A stretch of DNA of 64,000 nt, from the NCBI GenBank assembly GCA_037974665.1, contig CM075770.1:18863501-18927500 (forward strand), read 5' to 3'. Position 1 is the first letter of the stretch. The number at the start of each line of letters is the position of its first letter. The translations under genes were made by a program, and so were the position numbers. The notes beneath the pieces are model-generated. The model did not search any database and had not been told where the DNA came from. It worked only from the letters and a program-made list of their open reading frames with translations. The DNA is from Ehretia macrophylla. Lineage: Eukaryota; Streptophyta; Magnoliopsida; Boraginales; Ehretiaceae. Shown here in pieces: positions 25,456 to 37,209 of the stretch.

Positions 25456-26198
25456 TCCTCAATCTTGGACCCCTTTCCTAATGAAATGAAGATGATAAGA
25501 GTGTGAAGCCAAAGGCCACAAAGCAAAGTCAATACAAGACAAGTCGACTTCGAGAGCTTTGAATTAGTCAATGTCAAACGCGATCTATGCTGATTTTTAA
25601 GACGTATACATTGAATTGTTCTTGGTTTGAAACTCGTGAAGTACGTATGAGCCCTTTTTTTTTTTTGGGAGGCTCTTTAGAAGGTTAAATCTATATCTTT
25701 TTTGCTTTTACTTTATTTATTGTTATCTGTTATAAAGGAGGCAGAATCAATTTCAAAATTGTACTATCATTCTTGAGGAAGTCTGTCCCAATTTATATTT
25801 CTCAATAATTCTTACACTCACTATTTTTTTCCAAGGTAAAAGACACTTCAAATCAAGCTAGTTTGATCAATAAAAATACATAATTATCTTTACATGTTTC
25901 TAATATATTCTTTGAGTTAATATTGTTGTAATTTAAGAGCATTAGTAGAGAAGAGTTTGAAGAAGATGAATATATATATTTGATGTCTTGTATGTGTGTA
26001 CATGTTCTTAATAGGGGGTTAGATATAGAGAGAGAAAAATAAATCTTCTACCTAACAATATTTATTAATTCTTGCTAATTACCTCAATTAATTTTAGTGA
26101 TTTTTATATCCGAGATGACAAGATCTTGATTATAAATTTTATAGTTTACAATACCCTTCTAATGATAAAAATTGTTAGAACCTTTTTGTAGCTGAAGA

Positions 26199-26793
26199 CT
26201 AAAGGGGCGGAGCCATGTAGACTGTGCACCCCCTGAAATTTGGGGATTTTTTATTTTTTGTTTTTTAAAAAATATTTTAAATTGCCCCTTATTTTTATTT
26301 CTCTTTCCTCATGCTTTTTTTTCTTTTTCTTTCTTTTTTATTTTTTTTTTTTTATTTTATGTTCTTTTATTTTTAAATAGGTTTTCAATTATTATTTTAT
26401 GTATTTTGAAGACTATTTGTTTTTATCATTGTGTATAAATTTTAATTTGTTTATATTTATAATGTTTTTAACATTTAGTTAAATTTTCCTAGTTTAATTG
26501 TATATTTATTTTAATTTTATTTTTTTTGCATGATATTTAGGTTGTTTTTTATTTTTAATTGATTGTTTTGCATCTTTAATTTAACAGTTCGGATTCAAAT
26601 ACCAGTGAATTCTTTATTTTTAAATATTGTGATATCTTATCATCAAAATCATGATTCTAGGCATAAAAATTATATTTTTTTTTGTAATTATATTTAAAAA
26701 AAAAAATTGTAGAAAAGAGTGCTCTTAACCTCGATTACTGACTCTGTCACGTGGTGCACCCCCTTAACCCCCAGTACATAGCTCTGTCACTGC
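26199..26793. mobile_element. hAT-like MITE with 7-8 bp target duplication
   Basis: About 595-bp non-coding element. The left end GGGGCGGAGCCATGTA is imperfectly inverted at the right end (TACATAGCTCTGTCACTGC, whose complement reads GCAGTGACAGAGCTATGTA). A TGCACCCCC motif lies inside each end. CTGAAGA flanks both sides (26192-26198 and 26794-26800), with 7 of 8 bases matching if extended by one base, as expected for hAT-type insertion. The interior is T-rich, with poly-T tracts and no transposase. It is therefore non-autonomous. Confidence 0.6.
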
Positions 26794-26900
26794 CTGAAGA
26801 TCAATTAAACTTTTTTTTCTCCTTCTGATTCTTCATATTCCTGTTTCCTAGTAGTACGAGTTTCAAGAATTTCGATGGATTTTCTTTCTTTCTTCTTCTC

Positions 26901-26935
26901 TTTTTATTTTTTATTTTTTATTTTTTATTTTTTAA
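26901..26935. repeat. (TTTTTTA)n-like microsatellite
   Basis: Short tandem run of TATTTTTT-like units between the DC1 gene and the BAP31-like gene, about 245 bases upstream of the BAP31-like start codon. Confidence 0.7.
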
Positions 26936-27179
26936 TGTCTTTAATTATCTCTAAGGAGGAGGAAAAAAAAAAACAAGTTAACAAATTTACCAGAAAACGA
27001 TAATTCATCGGGCTTAGCATGAGGCCTAGCCCCAGTAAAGAAGGCTTGGGCCTATGGCTCTTGACCCCGTCGGGCTCCAAGAAAGCTTCTATATCCTAGT
27101 CTTGGCCGTTAAGCAAAGTCCTTTCATTTCTATTTATTAACAAACACAGAAAAAGAAAGAAAGAAAGAGTAGTGAAGAA

Positions 27180-30100
27180 ATGGCGCTGCAGTGGGTGATA
27201 CTAAGCTACGTGGTGGCCGCTGAGGCAGCGGTGGCCATTTTGCTAACGTTACCGTCACCAAAAGCTCTGAAATCGCGGATCGTATCGCTTATCTCTCTCA
27301 TCCTTCAACCTTCGCTTTTCATTGTCCCCTTTGCCGGTTTCCAACTCCTTGGTATTTCCGTAATTTCTCTCTCATTTCTTTGCCTTATTTTACTCAATTA
27401 ATTATTAGTATTACCTCTATAGGTTTTGATTTCATTTTTGTTATTTTTTAAATTAATTTTTCAATTTTACTCAGATATATATTGGAAGAAAGAGCACCGC
27501 TTGATGTGTAAAGGCGACACCTGCACTGCTGCTGAGAGAGATCGCTATGAAAAATCTGTAATTTCTTCGCTATAAAATTATACTCTTCGAAATTATTATT
27601 TCATAACTAATTTTTTTTTTTTTTTTTGGTGTTTAGTAAATTTGATTTTAGTTTAGTAGTTTAAAATTATAAGTTGAGAAATTGACCTTAGTTAATATGT
27701 TAAATGGGTAACGTGTTATGGTTAAATAATTAAAGAATATATGTGACAGACACTCTCTCTCTCTCTGTTTTTTTTTTTTTTTTTCAGTTTTCATTTACTT
27801 TTCAAGATAAAATGTTGTTGTTAGTAGGAAATGTGTTGTAATGTGTATGTAATTTGATGCTAGGCATTGAGAATGTTTGTGGGGATACATTCTCAAGTGC
27901 AGCGTACGTGAGCTGGGCTTGTGTAGATATTTTCCCTATTTGAGCTGAGTTAGATTTAGTAGCTTCCTTTTAGTGGGAGAAGATTGGCTGAATCATTCCC
28001 CATGCCGTCTCATGATTTGTGGTTGCATCATGTCAGCATTATACTATGGTTTGACTTGTCACATTCAGTTGCTTCTTTTTTTATGTGATAGGTTTTCCTA
28101 TGAACTTATCTTCTTTCTTATGAAATATTTGGTGTCTTTCTAAGTTTGTAAATATTTGGTGGTGTCTTTCTAAGTTTTATGTAATAATTAAAGAGCTAAA
28201 GTTTGTAGAAGTGATGATGTTTTAAAATTGTCCATTGGCTTTTTGGTTTTTCTCTTAATGATGCATTGGTTCACATTAGATTATCCATACCTCGTGTATT
28301 TTTTTGAATGAACTTGGACGTTGAAAGTGGAAGCAGAAAACATCACTTTCCATATATGCTTATGAAATCTAGCTCTGGCCCCTGGATTTGAAGCTGCTGA
28401 ATGACACATCTGCATCAATGACAAAATACTCATGACTTTTGTTAAAATCCTTCCAAAATGACATAATTATTTGGAAACTGCTGTTAGGAACATAATTGTT
28501 ACTTGTTCTCCTCAAATTAAAGTTTTTCCATGAAATGGGACGTTAATTGGGGACTGAAAGATGTAGTTTCAAACACGATCTTCTTGTATTCTTTTTTATA
28601 ATCAAATGTCGTTAAGGACAAAGTTGTAAATAATAACTAGGTAGCAGATATTAACTCAGCAGTTCCTTGCACAAATACATGCTGTATAATCGGATGTTTT
28701 CTGGTGGTATAACACGAAAGACCTCCAATGTTGACCTTCTTATGGGATAGGTAGCATATATGTGCTTGTATTTAATAGATGATTAGCTGCAGTTCTCTTC
28801 CAATGTTCAAAGCATTTGATCTGCATCAATCCTGGTGTTGATACATCCTAAATGACTAAGTGGAAGCACTTCTTTGCAGTCAAATGTCCTCAGCAGCATC
28901 TATAAGAATTTCTGAATTTTCAATTGTTTCCCTGTGTCAGGTCATTTTCTTTGGAAGGGGTTGTGTCTTTCTTATATGACCTGCACTTGTCCTTGTCTGT
29001 AATTCCAGAACAGATGATTTCCTCTAGGTGTTGGAGTGCCGTTGCCAGAACCTCTAAATCTTATAAGAGAAGAAAGCGTAAAAAAGAAAGACCAGAGCAG
29101 GGAAGTGAAGCCCTCGATTAGAAAATAGCTCCCCGTTCTATCCAATAGACTCTTCCTCGTCTCAAACTCAACTTAGTCTCAGTACGCAATGGAGTTATTC
29201 TTGGGAAAAACATATGTAGCTATCTGTAGGATCCTTTACATAAAAATAAGGGTAAGAAGCTATGGGCGGAATCGACAAAAGAAAGAACCAAAGTCCTTCT
29301 TCTTTTCTTGTCATAGGGGCACTTTTTTTTTTCCTTCCTTATTAAGTCCAGGGACGACCCCTATGTTTTTTCGTGGAGCGATAAATCCCTTCTATACTAC
29401 TCAACAGAAGCAAAAATCCCATCAAGATAGATTGAATCGACGGATTCCTTAATGGGACATTTTACACTGTAGTTTTATTAAAGATGTTTATAAGCCAAAG
29501 CCGAAGGCGAGGAAAGGAAGTTATTTAGTTAAAATAGAGGAATTATATTATCCATAGTTTGACGTTGATGATTGAGTTTAAAAATAGTTTGAAGTTGACG
29601 ATTGAGTCTAAAGACTGTCTGGAGGAACTTGGTATATGATATACTTGATGGAGCCTTCTGAAGTCTTATAGCAAAATAAGGAAGAGAAAAGAGCAGTCTT
29701 GTACTTGCCCCTTCTTTTTATTATGGTAGTGTGTTTAGCAATATGTTTTCTGAAAACAGAAAATGTTGTGCATTGAATTTTTGAATGTTAATGAGAATAA
29801 GAATAGAATCTAATAAAATCATTTACAGATTAGTTAAGCACTAGTTTGGCAATATATCTTGCGAATAAAGTACAAATTAGTAATTACTGCCCTGATTTTA
29901 TAATCATTGCGCAAGGGATTGCTCTTCATGAAGGTGTGAAGGCATGTAGAATATATTAGTAGTCCACCTGGAGCACTCTATAGATACAGTTAAAGATAAG
30001 TAGAGGGAGATTTTGATATTCACCCGTATCCTAATGGCTTTTTGCCTTGCCTCAAGGTATATCTTCAAAGACGAGATGAGTAACAGTAAGGTTGGCTTAT

Positions 30101-31204
30101 ATGTCATCAGTCAACTTGTCACCCCAGACATTTCACACAAGAGTTCTATGCAGAATTGACATAGAAAAGGCTTATGGTCATTGATTGGTTGTACTTAACA
30201 AATAATAGAATATGAATGACTAACGAGTTCCCTTTTTCTTTTCAAAGGCGGTCCTTTTCTTTCCCTGGACCAATGATCAAAACCCCTCCTTTGGCTGATG
30301 CCAATGTTAAAACACCTAAAGCATTTGTTATTGAACAGATACTATCGAATTTCGACCTTCCCAGAGGTCTTCTCCGACATGATGTCTGTGATTGTCATTG
30401 AGTTTCAGGGCATTTATGGATTCTAAAATTTATGTTCATTTGTGATTAATTTTTGGTGGCAGTCAATCATATTAATAGGAAAGTAACTACTGTAACAGTG
30501 GAAAGAATGAAGTTAATAACATAGAGATCTTGAAGCTACTTATGAGTCAAAGCATCAATTTTGCTTTGTGTTCTTTCACATTGCAATTGTAGATATTTGC
30601 CAGATCTTCAAGATATTCAGAAGGATTTGCATGAGAAACCCGAAAGTACAATGCAAGAGTGATTGTTAATATCATGCAGAACCTTTCTTCCTGAATCACC
30701 AATTTTCTTCCGTCCTTTTCTTGGCTTTAAACAGTGCAATGCTTGCTATACTTCAGGTTGTGGATATTATCCTCTTTCTAAGGCTGCTATTTGACCAATT
30801 GTTTAGTTTCCTGATTGACCTATCCATATTGGAGTTAAATGAACTGCAAAGTCTCTCCTTGGCTTTTCCGCTCATCTCTTTTCACACATGCGAAATATAT
30901 GAAAGTAGCTACCTTTGTTTTGGATTGTATTTTCTTACCGTCTTTTTCTTTTCATCATGTGCAGATCTACAAAGCTCAGAGAAACATAATCCTCTGTGTT
31001 GCAGCATGCCTTTTGTATTGGTACATATCGATTATTACATTTTATTATTATTATTATTATTATTTTGAATCTGTTTTCTTTTCTTGGTGGTAATGGCAAA
31101 ACAATGTGGTTTGTGTTTGATGAAGGTGTATCTACCGCATTGCCAAGTATCATAGGGAGATTCAGAGCATGGAGGAAGTGGAGAAGAGGTACAAGGACCA
31201 GTAG
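27180..31204 (+). CDS. BAP31-like small ER membrane protein
   Basis: Plant homologue of the N-terminal membrane part of B-cell receptor-associated protein 31, an ER protein implicated in export and quality control in animals; the plant role is unclear. Four exons, 27180-27351, 27475-27557, 30965-31020 and 31126-31204, join in phase to 129 aa plus stop. The product starts MALQWVILSYVVAAEAAVAI and has hydrophobic segments at about 2-22, 35-58 and 91-107. The segment FAGFQLLDIYWKKEHRLMC sits in the middle and ESMEEVEKRYKDQ-like sequence at the C-terminus. It lacks the long coiled coil and KKXX tail of animal BAP31, as do the 129-aa Arabidopsis paralogues At3g17780 and At1g48440 (recalled, not searched). 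Intron 2 is 3.4 kb and contains an organelle-like insert. The start context AAGAAATGGC is good for a plant gene. Confidence 0.9.
28930..29520. other. Organelle-like (possible NUMT) insert in BAP31 intron 2
   Basis: A roughly 0.6-kb stretch differs from the surrounding AT-rich intron: more even base composition, long stretches open in several frames, and phrases typical of plant mitochondrial intergenic DNA (GATTGAATCGACGGATTCC, AGCCGAAGGCGAGGAAAGG). I do not recognise a mitochondrial gene in it. Limits are approximate, and an old coding relic is the alternative. Confidence 0.35.
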
Positions 31205-34200
31205 TTTTACTCACCTATGCTGAATTTGGTATTAATGGAGATATCTGAGGTGTAGGAAAAACTAGGATGAGTGTGAAACTTATTAATGTAATATGAGAGG
31301 GTCGTCTTTGTATTAATAAAACTGTCATTTTCTGTTGCACTTGAGCCCGTCTGCATTTCTATGTTGGCGAGGCTAAAACGTTTAAGTTATTTATTACTTG
31401 GTCCAGATGTACGCGTTTGTTCTTGGTTGATTCATACTCTATGCAAATGATTCAGTATCTACAAGCAAAAAGTAGGATTATTATGGGTATTTTGAGGCAT
31501 GGCTTACCTCGAACCATGATTCCTCCTAGGCGCTGAGACGCTTACTTTTCAGGATGCATGCTTCATTCCTCAGTCCTATGACTTGACCTATGTTGCATTT
31601 AAGGCTAACAATCGAGCCCTCTTTCAGGTTATTAGTCAAACTAGTTGCACTACCAATTGTACAACTAATAGATGATTGTAACTGATACTCGAGCAATTTC
31701 TGTAACTAATCCTACTTTTATATTTAGTTTTATTCCTAGGTATGCCAAACAATCGACTCATTGGTGGCAAAAGAATGTTTTTGTTGATAGATTGTCATTG
31801 CATTGGCTAGGGTGTGCCTTTTTGATTGTTAAGGTTATTATAGTTTGATGTATTACACTCTTATCTAGCCCTAATCCGGGATTGGTTGAATGTTAATGTT
31901 AAGTTTGTTTGGGAAAAAAAGGGAGAAGGGCAATTTTAGGGCCTAACCTTGGTACAATATAAAATTAAGGGTTTGGATTTTAAAACTTTGAATAGAGGGG
32001 TTCAAAGTTTTGAAAAAGAAGAATGTTTTACACACTATTTACCACATATATTGAGTTAATGTCATTTTACCTCCAAAATGTGGGTATAATATAATATTTT
32101 ACTCCATAATGTTTATTTTATATCACTTTACCTCCTCCTTATGATTTAGTTAACAATATGTGGGTATAATATGATTTAGTCAAAACTTTTAATAGAGGGT
32201 TCAAACTTTTCAAAAAGAAGGATGTTTTACACTCTATTTACCACATATATTGAGTTAATCTCATTTTACCTCCAAAATGTCGGTATAATAAGATATGTTA
32301 CTCCATAATGTTTTTTTTTATATCACTTCACCTTCTCTTATGATTTAGTTAACAAAAATGTCACTTGTAGTCATTGAAAAATCTGCGGAAATACAAAATT
32401 ATCCCCATTTTTTTAACTAATAATTCAAAGGTATTAAGAGATTATAGTAGGAGAGTTATTAATGTCAAATTTAATATTTTTATTTTACCTTATTAATGTA
32501 TATATACGGTAGAATTTCGTCAATATTTTTTTATACCACTAAATCCCTATGTACTTTAGATAATATGATGACCGTTACTATTATTATAAAATATACAAAC
32601 GTACAAAAGTACCCGTTATTTTTTCTTAATAATACAAAAGAAGCTAAATGATACAAAATAAATATGGGAGAAAAAATATTATATTATAAATATTAGGAGA
32701 AACAACATTGTACTATTTATAGAGTGTAATATTCTGCTTGAATATCTACTTTTTGTAGTTTATTTCTTGTCTAAAGTTTTAAAATTTATAAAATTTTAAA
32801 AATAGAAAATATTTATTAGATATGAAGGAGTAATTTTGGTACGTTCGAATATTTTTAATGACAAGAAAGAACATTTTAGTTAACTAAATTAAATAAGGAG
32901 GTTAGCTAACATAAAATAAATATTAGGGAGTAAAATTTATATTTCGTACATATTACAAGAGTAAAGTAATATTAATCTAATATTTTGTAATTAATAGATG
33001 TATAAAACATTCATCCCTTTAAAAAGTTTGAGTGATTTCTTTAAAAATTTTAAAGTTTAAATATAGATCAAATTCGAGCGCTAATTTTTTGGTTTTTGGA
33101 AAACAATGTCGGCAAAGTGATTTGTTCAGCGACTTGTAGTGAGAGGTGGGATATGCAGAAGAAAGAGATTCCAGTCATAATGGAACGCGTAGCCTGTGTT
33201 GCACTACCCATTCCGTCCACAATTTCATTCCAAATGCCTTTTCAGTCAACATCTTACTATTCTCTTGACAAAAATAAAAAATCTTACTATTCTCCAAGGA
33301 TCTTCATGCACGTCCATGCACAATTACAATATTCTCCCTCCCAGTCCCGACATCATTAGAGCAACTTTTCGATTCAATTTCACATTATATTATTTTTTTT
33401 TGTGATTAATTGTAAGTTAAGTTCAACGAAGGAGATTTTGCAACCACCAATGCTTTGTTCTAGTACTATATTATTCATTTTAAGTGTAAGAGGTTATAAG
33501 ATTAATTCTTGTTGGTTATTTTTTAATATGTGTCGTATGATTTTAAACTTTCTTTCAATAAAATAAAAAAAAGAGATTTTGCAAAAAAAAGTAAATTTCA
33601 AATAATTAAATTTTGAAGTTTGATAACCACAGAAAAGTTAACCTAAACATAACAAGAATTAATAAAGCCCTTTGCATGGACTCCGTTTCAATTAAATATT
33701 TTTTTTGAACTTTCAAACAAGTTTACACTACAATTAGCATTTTTCAAGAGTCATCAAAAAATTGGATGTGAATTTTTTTCACACTTTATATATTACGAGA
33801 CATATCAGAACAATTATTTAAATTTAAAAGTAATAAAGGGTGATAATTTTAATAAAACAATGATTATTTGTTTAATATGATTACTCTTTATGTTAATTAT
33901 AAATTAACCAATCAATTATTTAAATCCAGAACCCAACGTGGCAGTATTGTAGTTAACTCTGGATCCAGGGGCATTTATGTAATTAAACAGATAACCCCGT
34001 TTCTGACCCGCTTCTGCCCATAACTTATTAATTCAACTGGCGAAATCCACAGTATTATTATTACCCCAAAACAACGTTCATTGACACTAGGGCTTTGGCT
34101 GGTTGCGTATACGATTTGTGAGTTCGAGTTTCGTTATTATATATAATACGTTAATTAAAAAACAAAACAACGTTACTTGCCACCCCCACTCCTTCAACCT

Positions 34201-34433
34201 ACCCTTCCTGTAAAGCCTCAACGAAATCATAAAACTCTCAACGTTGGTCTGCTGCTATTGATTTTCCTAGTCCATTATATCTGATTTTGTTACAAGGTAT
34301 TGGAATTTTTTCTCTTTTCAATTCAGATATAATCATGTTCATTTGCCAATCATCTTTAGGGTTCTTGATTCAGGGCTACAATTTATTTATTGATCATCTC
34401 GACACTCATCAATTGATATATGTATAGGAGGAG
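31205..34433. other. Intergenic, AT-rich, with a tandem duplication
   Basis: 3.2 kb between the BAP31-like stop and the DUF760 start. No gene recognised. It carries a two-copy repeat with 199-bp period at 31975-32372 and, close to the right end, the promoter and 5' UTR of the DUF760 gene. A probable 5' UTR intron cannot be placed. Confidence 0.5.
31975..32372. repeat. Two-copy tandem repeat, 199-bp period
   Basis: Two adjacent degenerate copies share AACTTT...AATAGAGGG-GTTCAAA, then TTTACCACATATATTGAGTT, ATTTTACCTCCAAAATGT and ACTCCATAATGTTT, offset by about 199 bp (TTGAGTTAA at 32051 and 32250). Divergence is roughly 10% by eye, so the duplication is not very recent. No coding content. Confidence 0.75.
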
Positions 34434-36877
34434 ATGGAAACAGCGACTGCTTTTTGTTCTTCAGTCAGCTTATTTTGTAAGTCTCCCAATTCTATGGTTC
34501 GGTCGGCCTCCGTCGATTTTGTGCGTTTTGGATCCAAATCCATGCCGGCAGTCTCTTTTATTAAGGTATTTAGGGTTTATTTATTTATTTATTGCCTTGT
34601 CTTTATTTTCTTATCTTTTTATTGTGGTAAGATTGGGGTATGTTTATAGTTTCAGGATAAATATAAAATGAAAGGAAATAAAAAAAAGCACAGAATTCAT
34701 TATTTATTTCTGGATTTACGTGTTTCTTTATTTGGTTTGGAGAAGAAATGGAAAGGAAATATTAACTATTATAAATTAATTTACACCTATACCATTGTTT
34801 GGGGTTTGGGGTTACGGTAGATGTGTTTTATGGGCACCAAATGGTTATTTGTCGAAAAGAATAATGATATTCTTAGTATGTTCTGATTTTGAGTTTCCCT
34901 TCACTACTTTTTTTATTTATTTATACCAAATTGGGAAAAATGAAAATTTAGGGTTTTGAGGAGAAATGGGAGTATAATTAGTATTCTTTGTGTCTCTCTC
35001 ACTTGAAAGGGTTGAATCTAAACAGGGAAAGGATACTTATTCCCTTGGTTTTTCTCCCATTCGTTTCAATTCCCTCGATCCAAATGCAGTGGAAGAGCTT
35101 AGATGCCAAGAGATCTAAGTTCACAGCTCGTCGTTTTGGTCCAGTTTGTCACAAGTGCTAGCTTTATCTTCCACTTTGTTGATTGTTTTAATGTAATGGA
35201 ATATTTTCCGTTTCCTTTTCTCCCACATTGTTGAGCTAGCTTGTCGTTTAGATTATTTTGAAACTTGAACTATTATTTGAAATTTGTTTAATACTGATTC
35301 TACTTATTGGAATGGTGGTACAACAGCAATGCCCTTCTATATCTCATGTGAAGTCGGGCAACAGGAGGGCATCTCTTAGGAGCAGGAAGTGTGCTCTAGT
35401 AAGAGCGTCATTGATATCTCCAGATTCTGGAGGTTCACCTGCTATTGCTCCACTTCAGCTGGAGTCTCCAGTTGGACAGTTTCTCTCTCAGATTTTAGTG
35501 GGCCATCCACATTTAGTACCTGCTGCAGTAGAACAACAGCTTGAACAGCTTCAAATTGATCGGGATGCAGAGAAACAGAGTGATGAGCCATCTGCAACTG
35601 GCACTGAGATGGTTTTGTACAGGTTGGCACCTTACTTACTGCTTCATGTGTGCTCTTGCTCAGTTGTGCCATTTACATCCCATTTGTCACCCTAGCCCTC
35701 CTCTTGACCACGCTCATGCGGCGCCATTGTCTTGGGCCGACACAGATGGTGTATGTGGTTCTGTTCGTCTTTAGTTAAGTATGAATTCCCTGAAAGAGTT
35801 AATTACCTTCTGGCTTTATGAGTGACAAAAGTAGAATTTTTACGAAATGAGTCTCTTTTCTTTTTCTGTAGTTTGTTTGAAATGAAAAAGTTGAATACCT
35901 GGATAAGCTGTGGCTTTTGCCGGGCAGTTCAAAGGTTTTATTGTTTCAATTTCATCCCCATAACTGGAAAATGCATACTATTGTTATCAGATGGTAATTG
36001 GTTATATGATGCTTCTGTATATATATGTAGGAGAATAGCTGAAGTGAAGGCCAATGAAAGGAGAAAGGCGTTGGAAGAAATACTTTATGCCTTGGTGGTG
36101 CAGAAATTCATGGATGCCGAAGTGCCTCTGATCCCAACGATCAGTGCTTCTTCTTCAAACTCTTCTGGCCAAGTTGATACATGGCCAGTCCAGGATGATA
36201 AGCTTGAGCGCCTCCACTCTCCTGAAGCTTATGAGATGATTCAGAACCACCTGGCACTCATTCTGGGAAGTCGACTTGGTGATTCGACCTCAGTAGCTCA
36301 AATAAGCAAGCTGAGGGTTGGTCAGGTTTATGCAGCATCAGTAATGTATGGTTACTTTCTTAAAAGGGTTGACCAGAGGTTCCAGCTGGAAAAGACAATG
36401 AAAATTCTTCCACAGGGGTTGGATGATGCAGAAAATAGTGTACAGCGAGCTGTGGGAGAGGAGATTGGGATTAGTGGCTATAGCGATCAAGATTCTGCTC
36501 CTACTGTACAAACCCACCCAGAAATCTCATCATGGTCTGGTGAGGGCATTGGGGCCGGAGGTGGTGTTGGTAATGGGAGTAAGTCCTCCCGATTGCGGAA
36601 CTATGTGATGTCATTTGATGGGGAGACACTTCACAGATATGCAACCATAAGATCTAAAGAGGCTGTTACTATCATTGAGAAACACACTGAAGCATTATTT
36701 GGTAGACCTGAAATTTCTATCACACCTCAAGGAACCATTGATTCCTCCAAAGATGAGCAAATCAAGATTAGCTTTGGTGGTCTAACGAGACTCGTTTTGG
36801 AGGCTGTGACTTTTGGTTCTTTCCTCTGGGATGTTGAGAGCTATGTTGACTCAAGGTACCACTTTGTTGCAAACTAA
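34434..36877 (+). CDS. Plastid DUF760 protein, UV-B-induced At3g17800 type
   Basis: Three exons, 34434-34565, 35327-35622 and 36031-36877, join in phase to 424 aa plus stop, close to the length of Arabidopsis At3g17800 (named UV-B-induced, chloroplastic). Residues 1 to about 65 are Ser/Arg-rich and nearly free of acidic residues, consistent with a transit peptide. Two DUF760-type regions follow: one begins ESPVGQFLSQILVGHPHLVP (about residue 83) and continues RIAEVKANERRKALEEILYA; the second includes LRNYVMSFDGETLHRYATIR and FGRPEI. The C-terminus ends AVTFGSFLWDVESYVDSRYH. The biochemical role is unknown. The intronic sequence before 36031 is open in frame but is not coding, because exon 2 ends TAC-AG|GT and exon 3 supplies LYRRIAEVK in phase. 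It converges with the phosphatase pseudogene, 332 bp stop to stop. Confidence 0.92.
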
Positions 36878-37209
36878 GCTAAAACTCGGGTGGACGCTCA
36901 ACTGATCTTTTTCCTGACGCCATGATGAACACTAATTTCTTGTACTAATTGGTATGTATATAGAAATTGGGCTTTTTAAGTTTGTTGCATGTAATATACT
37001 GCTGATTAGATACCGTGTTTCTTCACTAGTGATCTTATCATATACTCTTCAGTTTTCGGCTTTCTTCATTTTAATAAGTGACTGTCGAAGACACACAAAG
37101 GAACCGTAAGCAATAATTTTGGTAGAAGATAGTATTTGTACAAAACTTGTTGTATATCACCCCTTCACACAACCCGGATTCTCCTTTAGCATTCTGAAAG
37201 GTTATACAT

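Noticed and set aside
30216-30401. 61-codon frame in BAP31 intron 2 with a FDLPRGLL-like phrase
   Set aside because: It faintly recalls DUF538-type GLPRGLL motifs, but is too short and lacks supporting motifs. The BAP31-like exons splice cleanly around it.
33096-33405. Two overlapping open frames upstream of the DUF760 gene
   Set aside because: No domain, AT-rich surroundings, no exon borders that connect to the DUF760 coding region.
35822-36030. N-terminal extension of the long open frame ending at 36877
   Set aside because: This stretch is intron 2 of the DUF760 gene. The exon 2 donor at 35623 and exon 3 acceptor at 36030 join LYR-RIAEVK in phase, matching the family.
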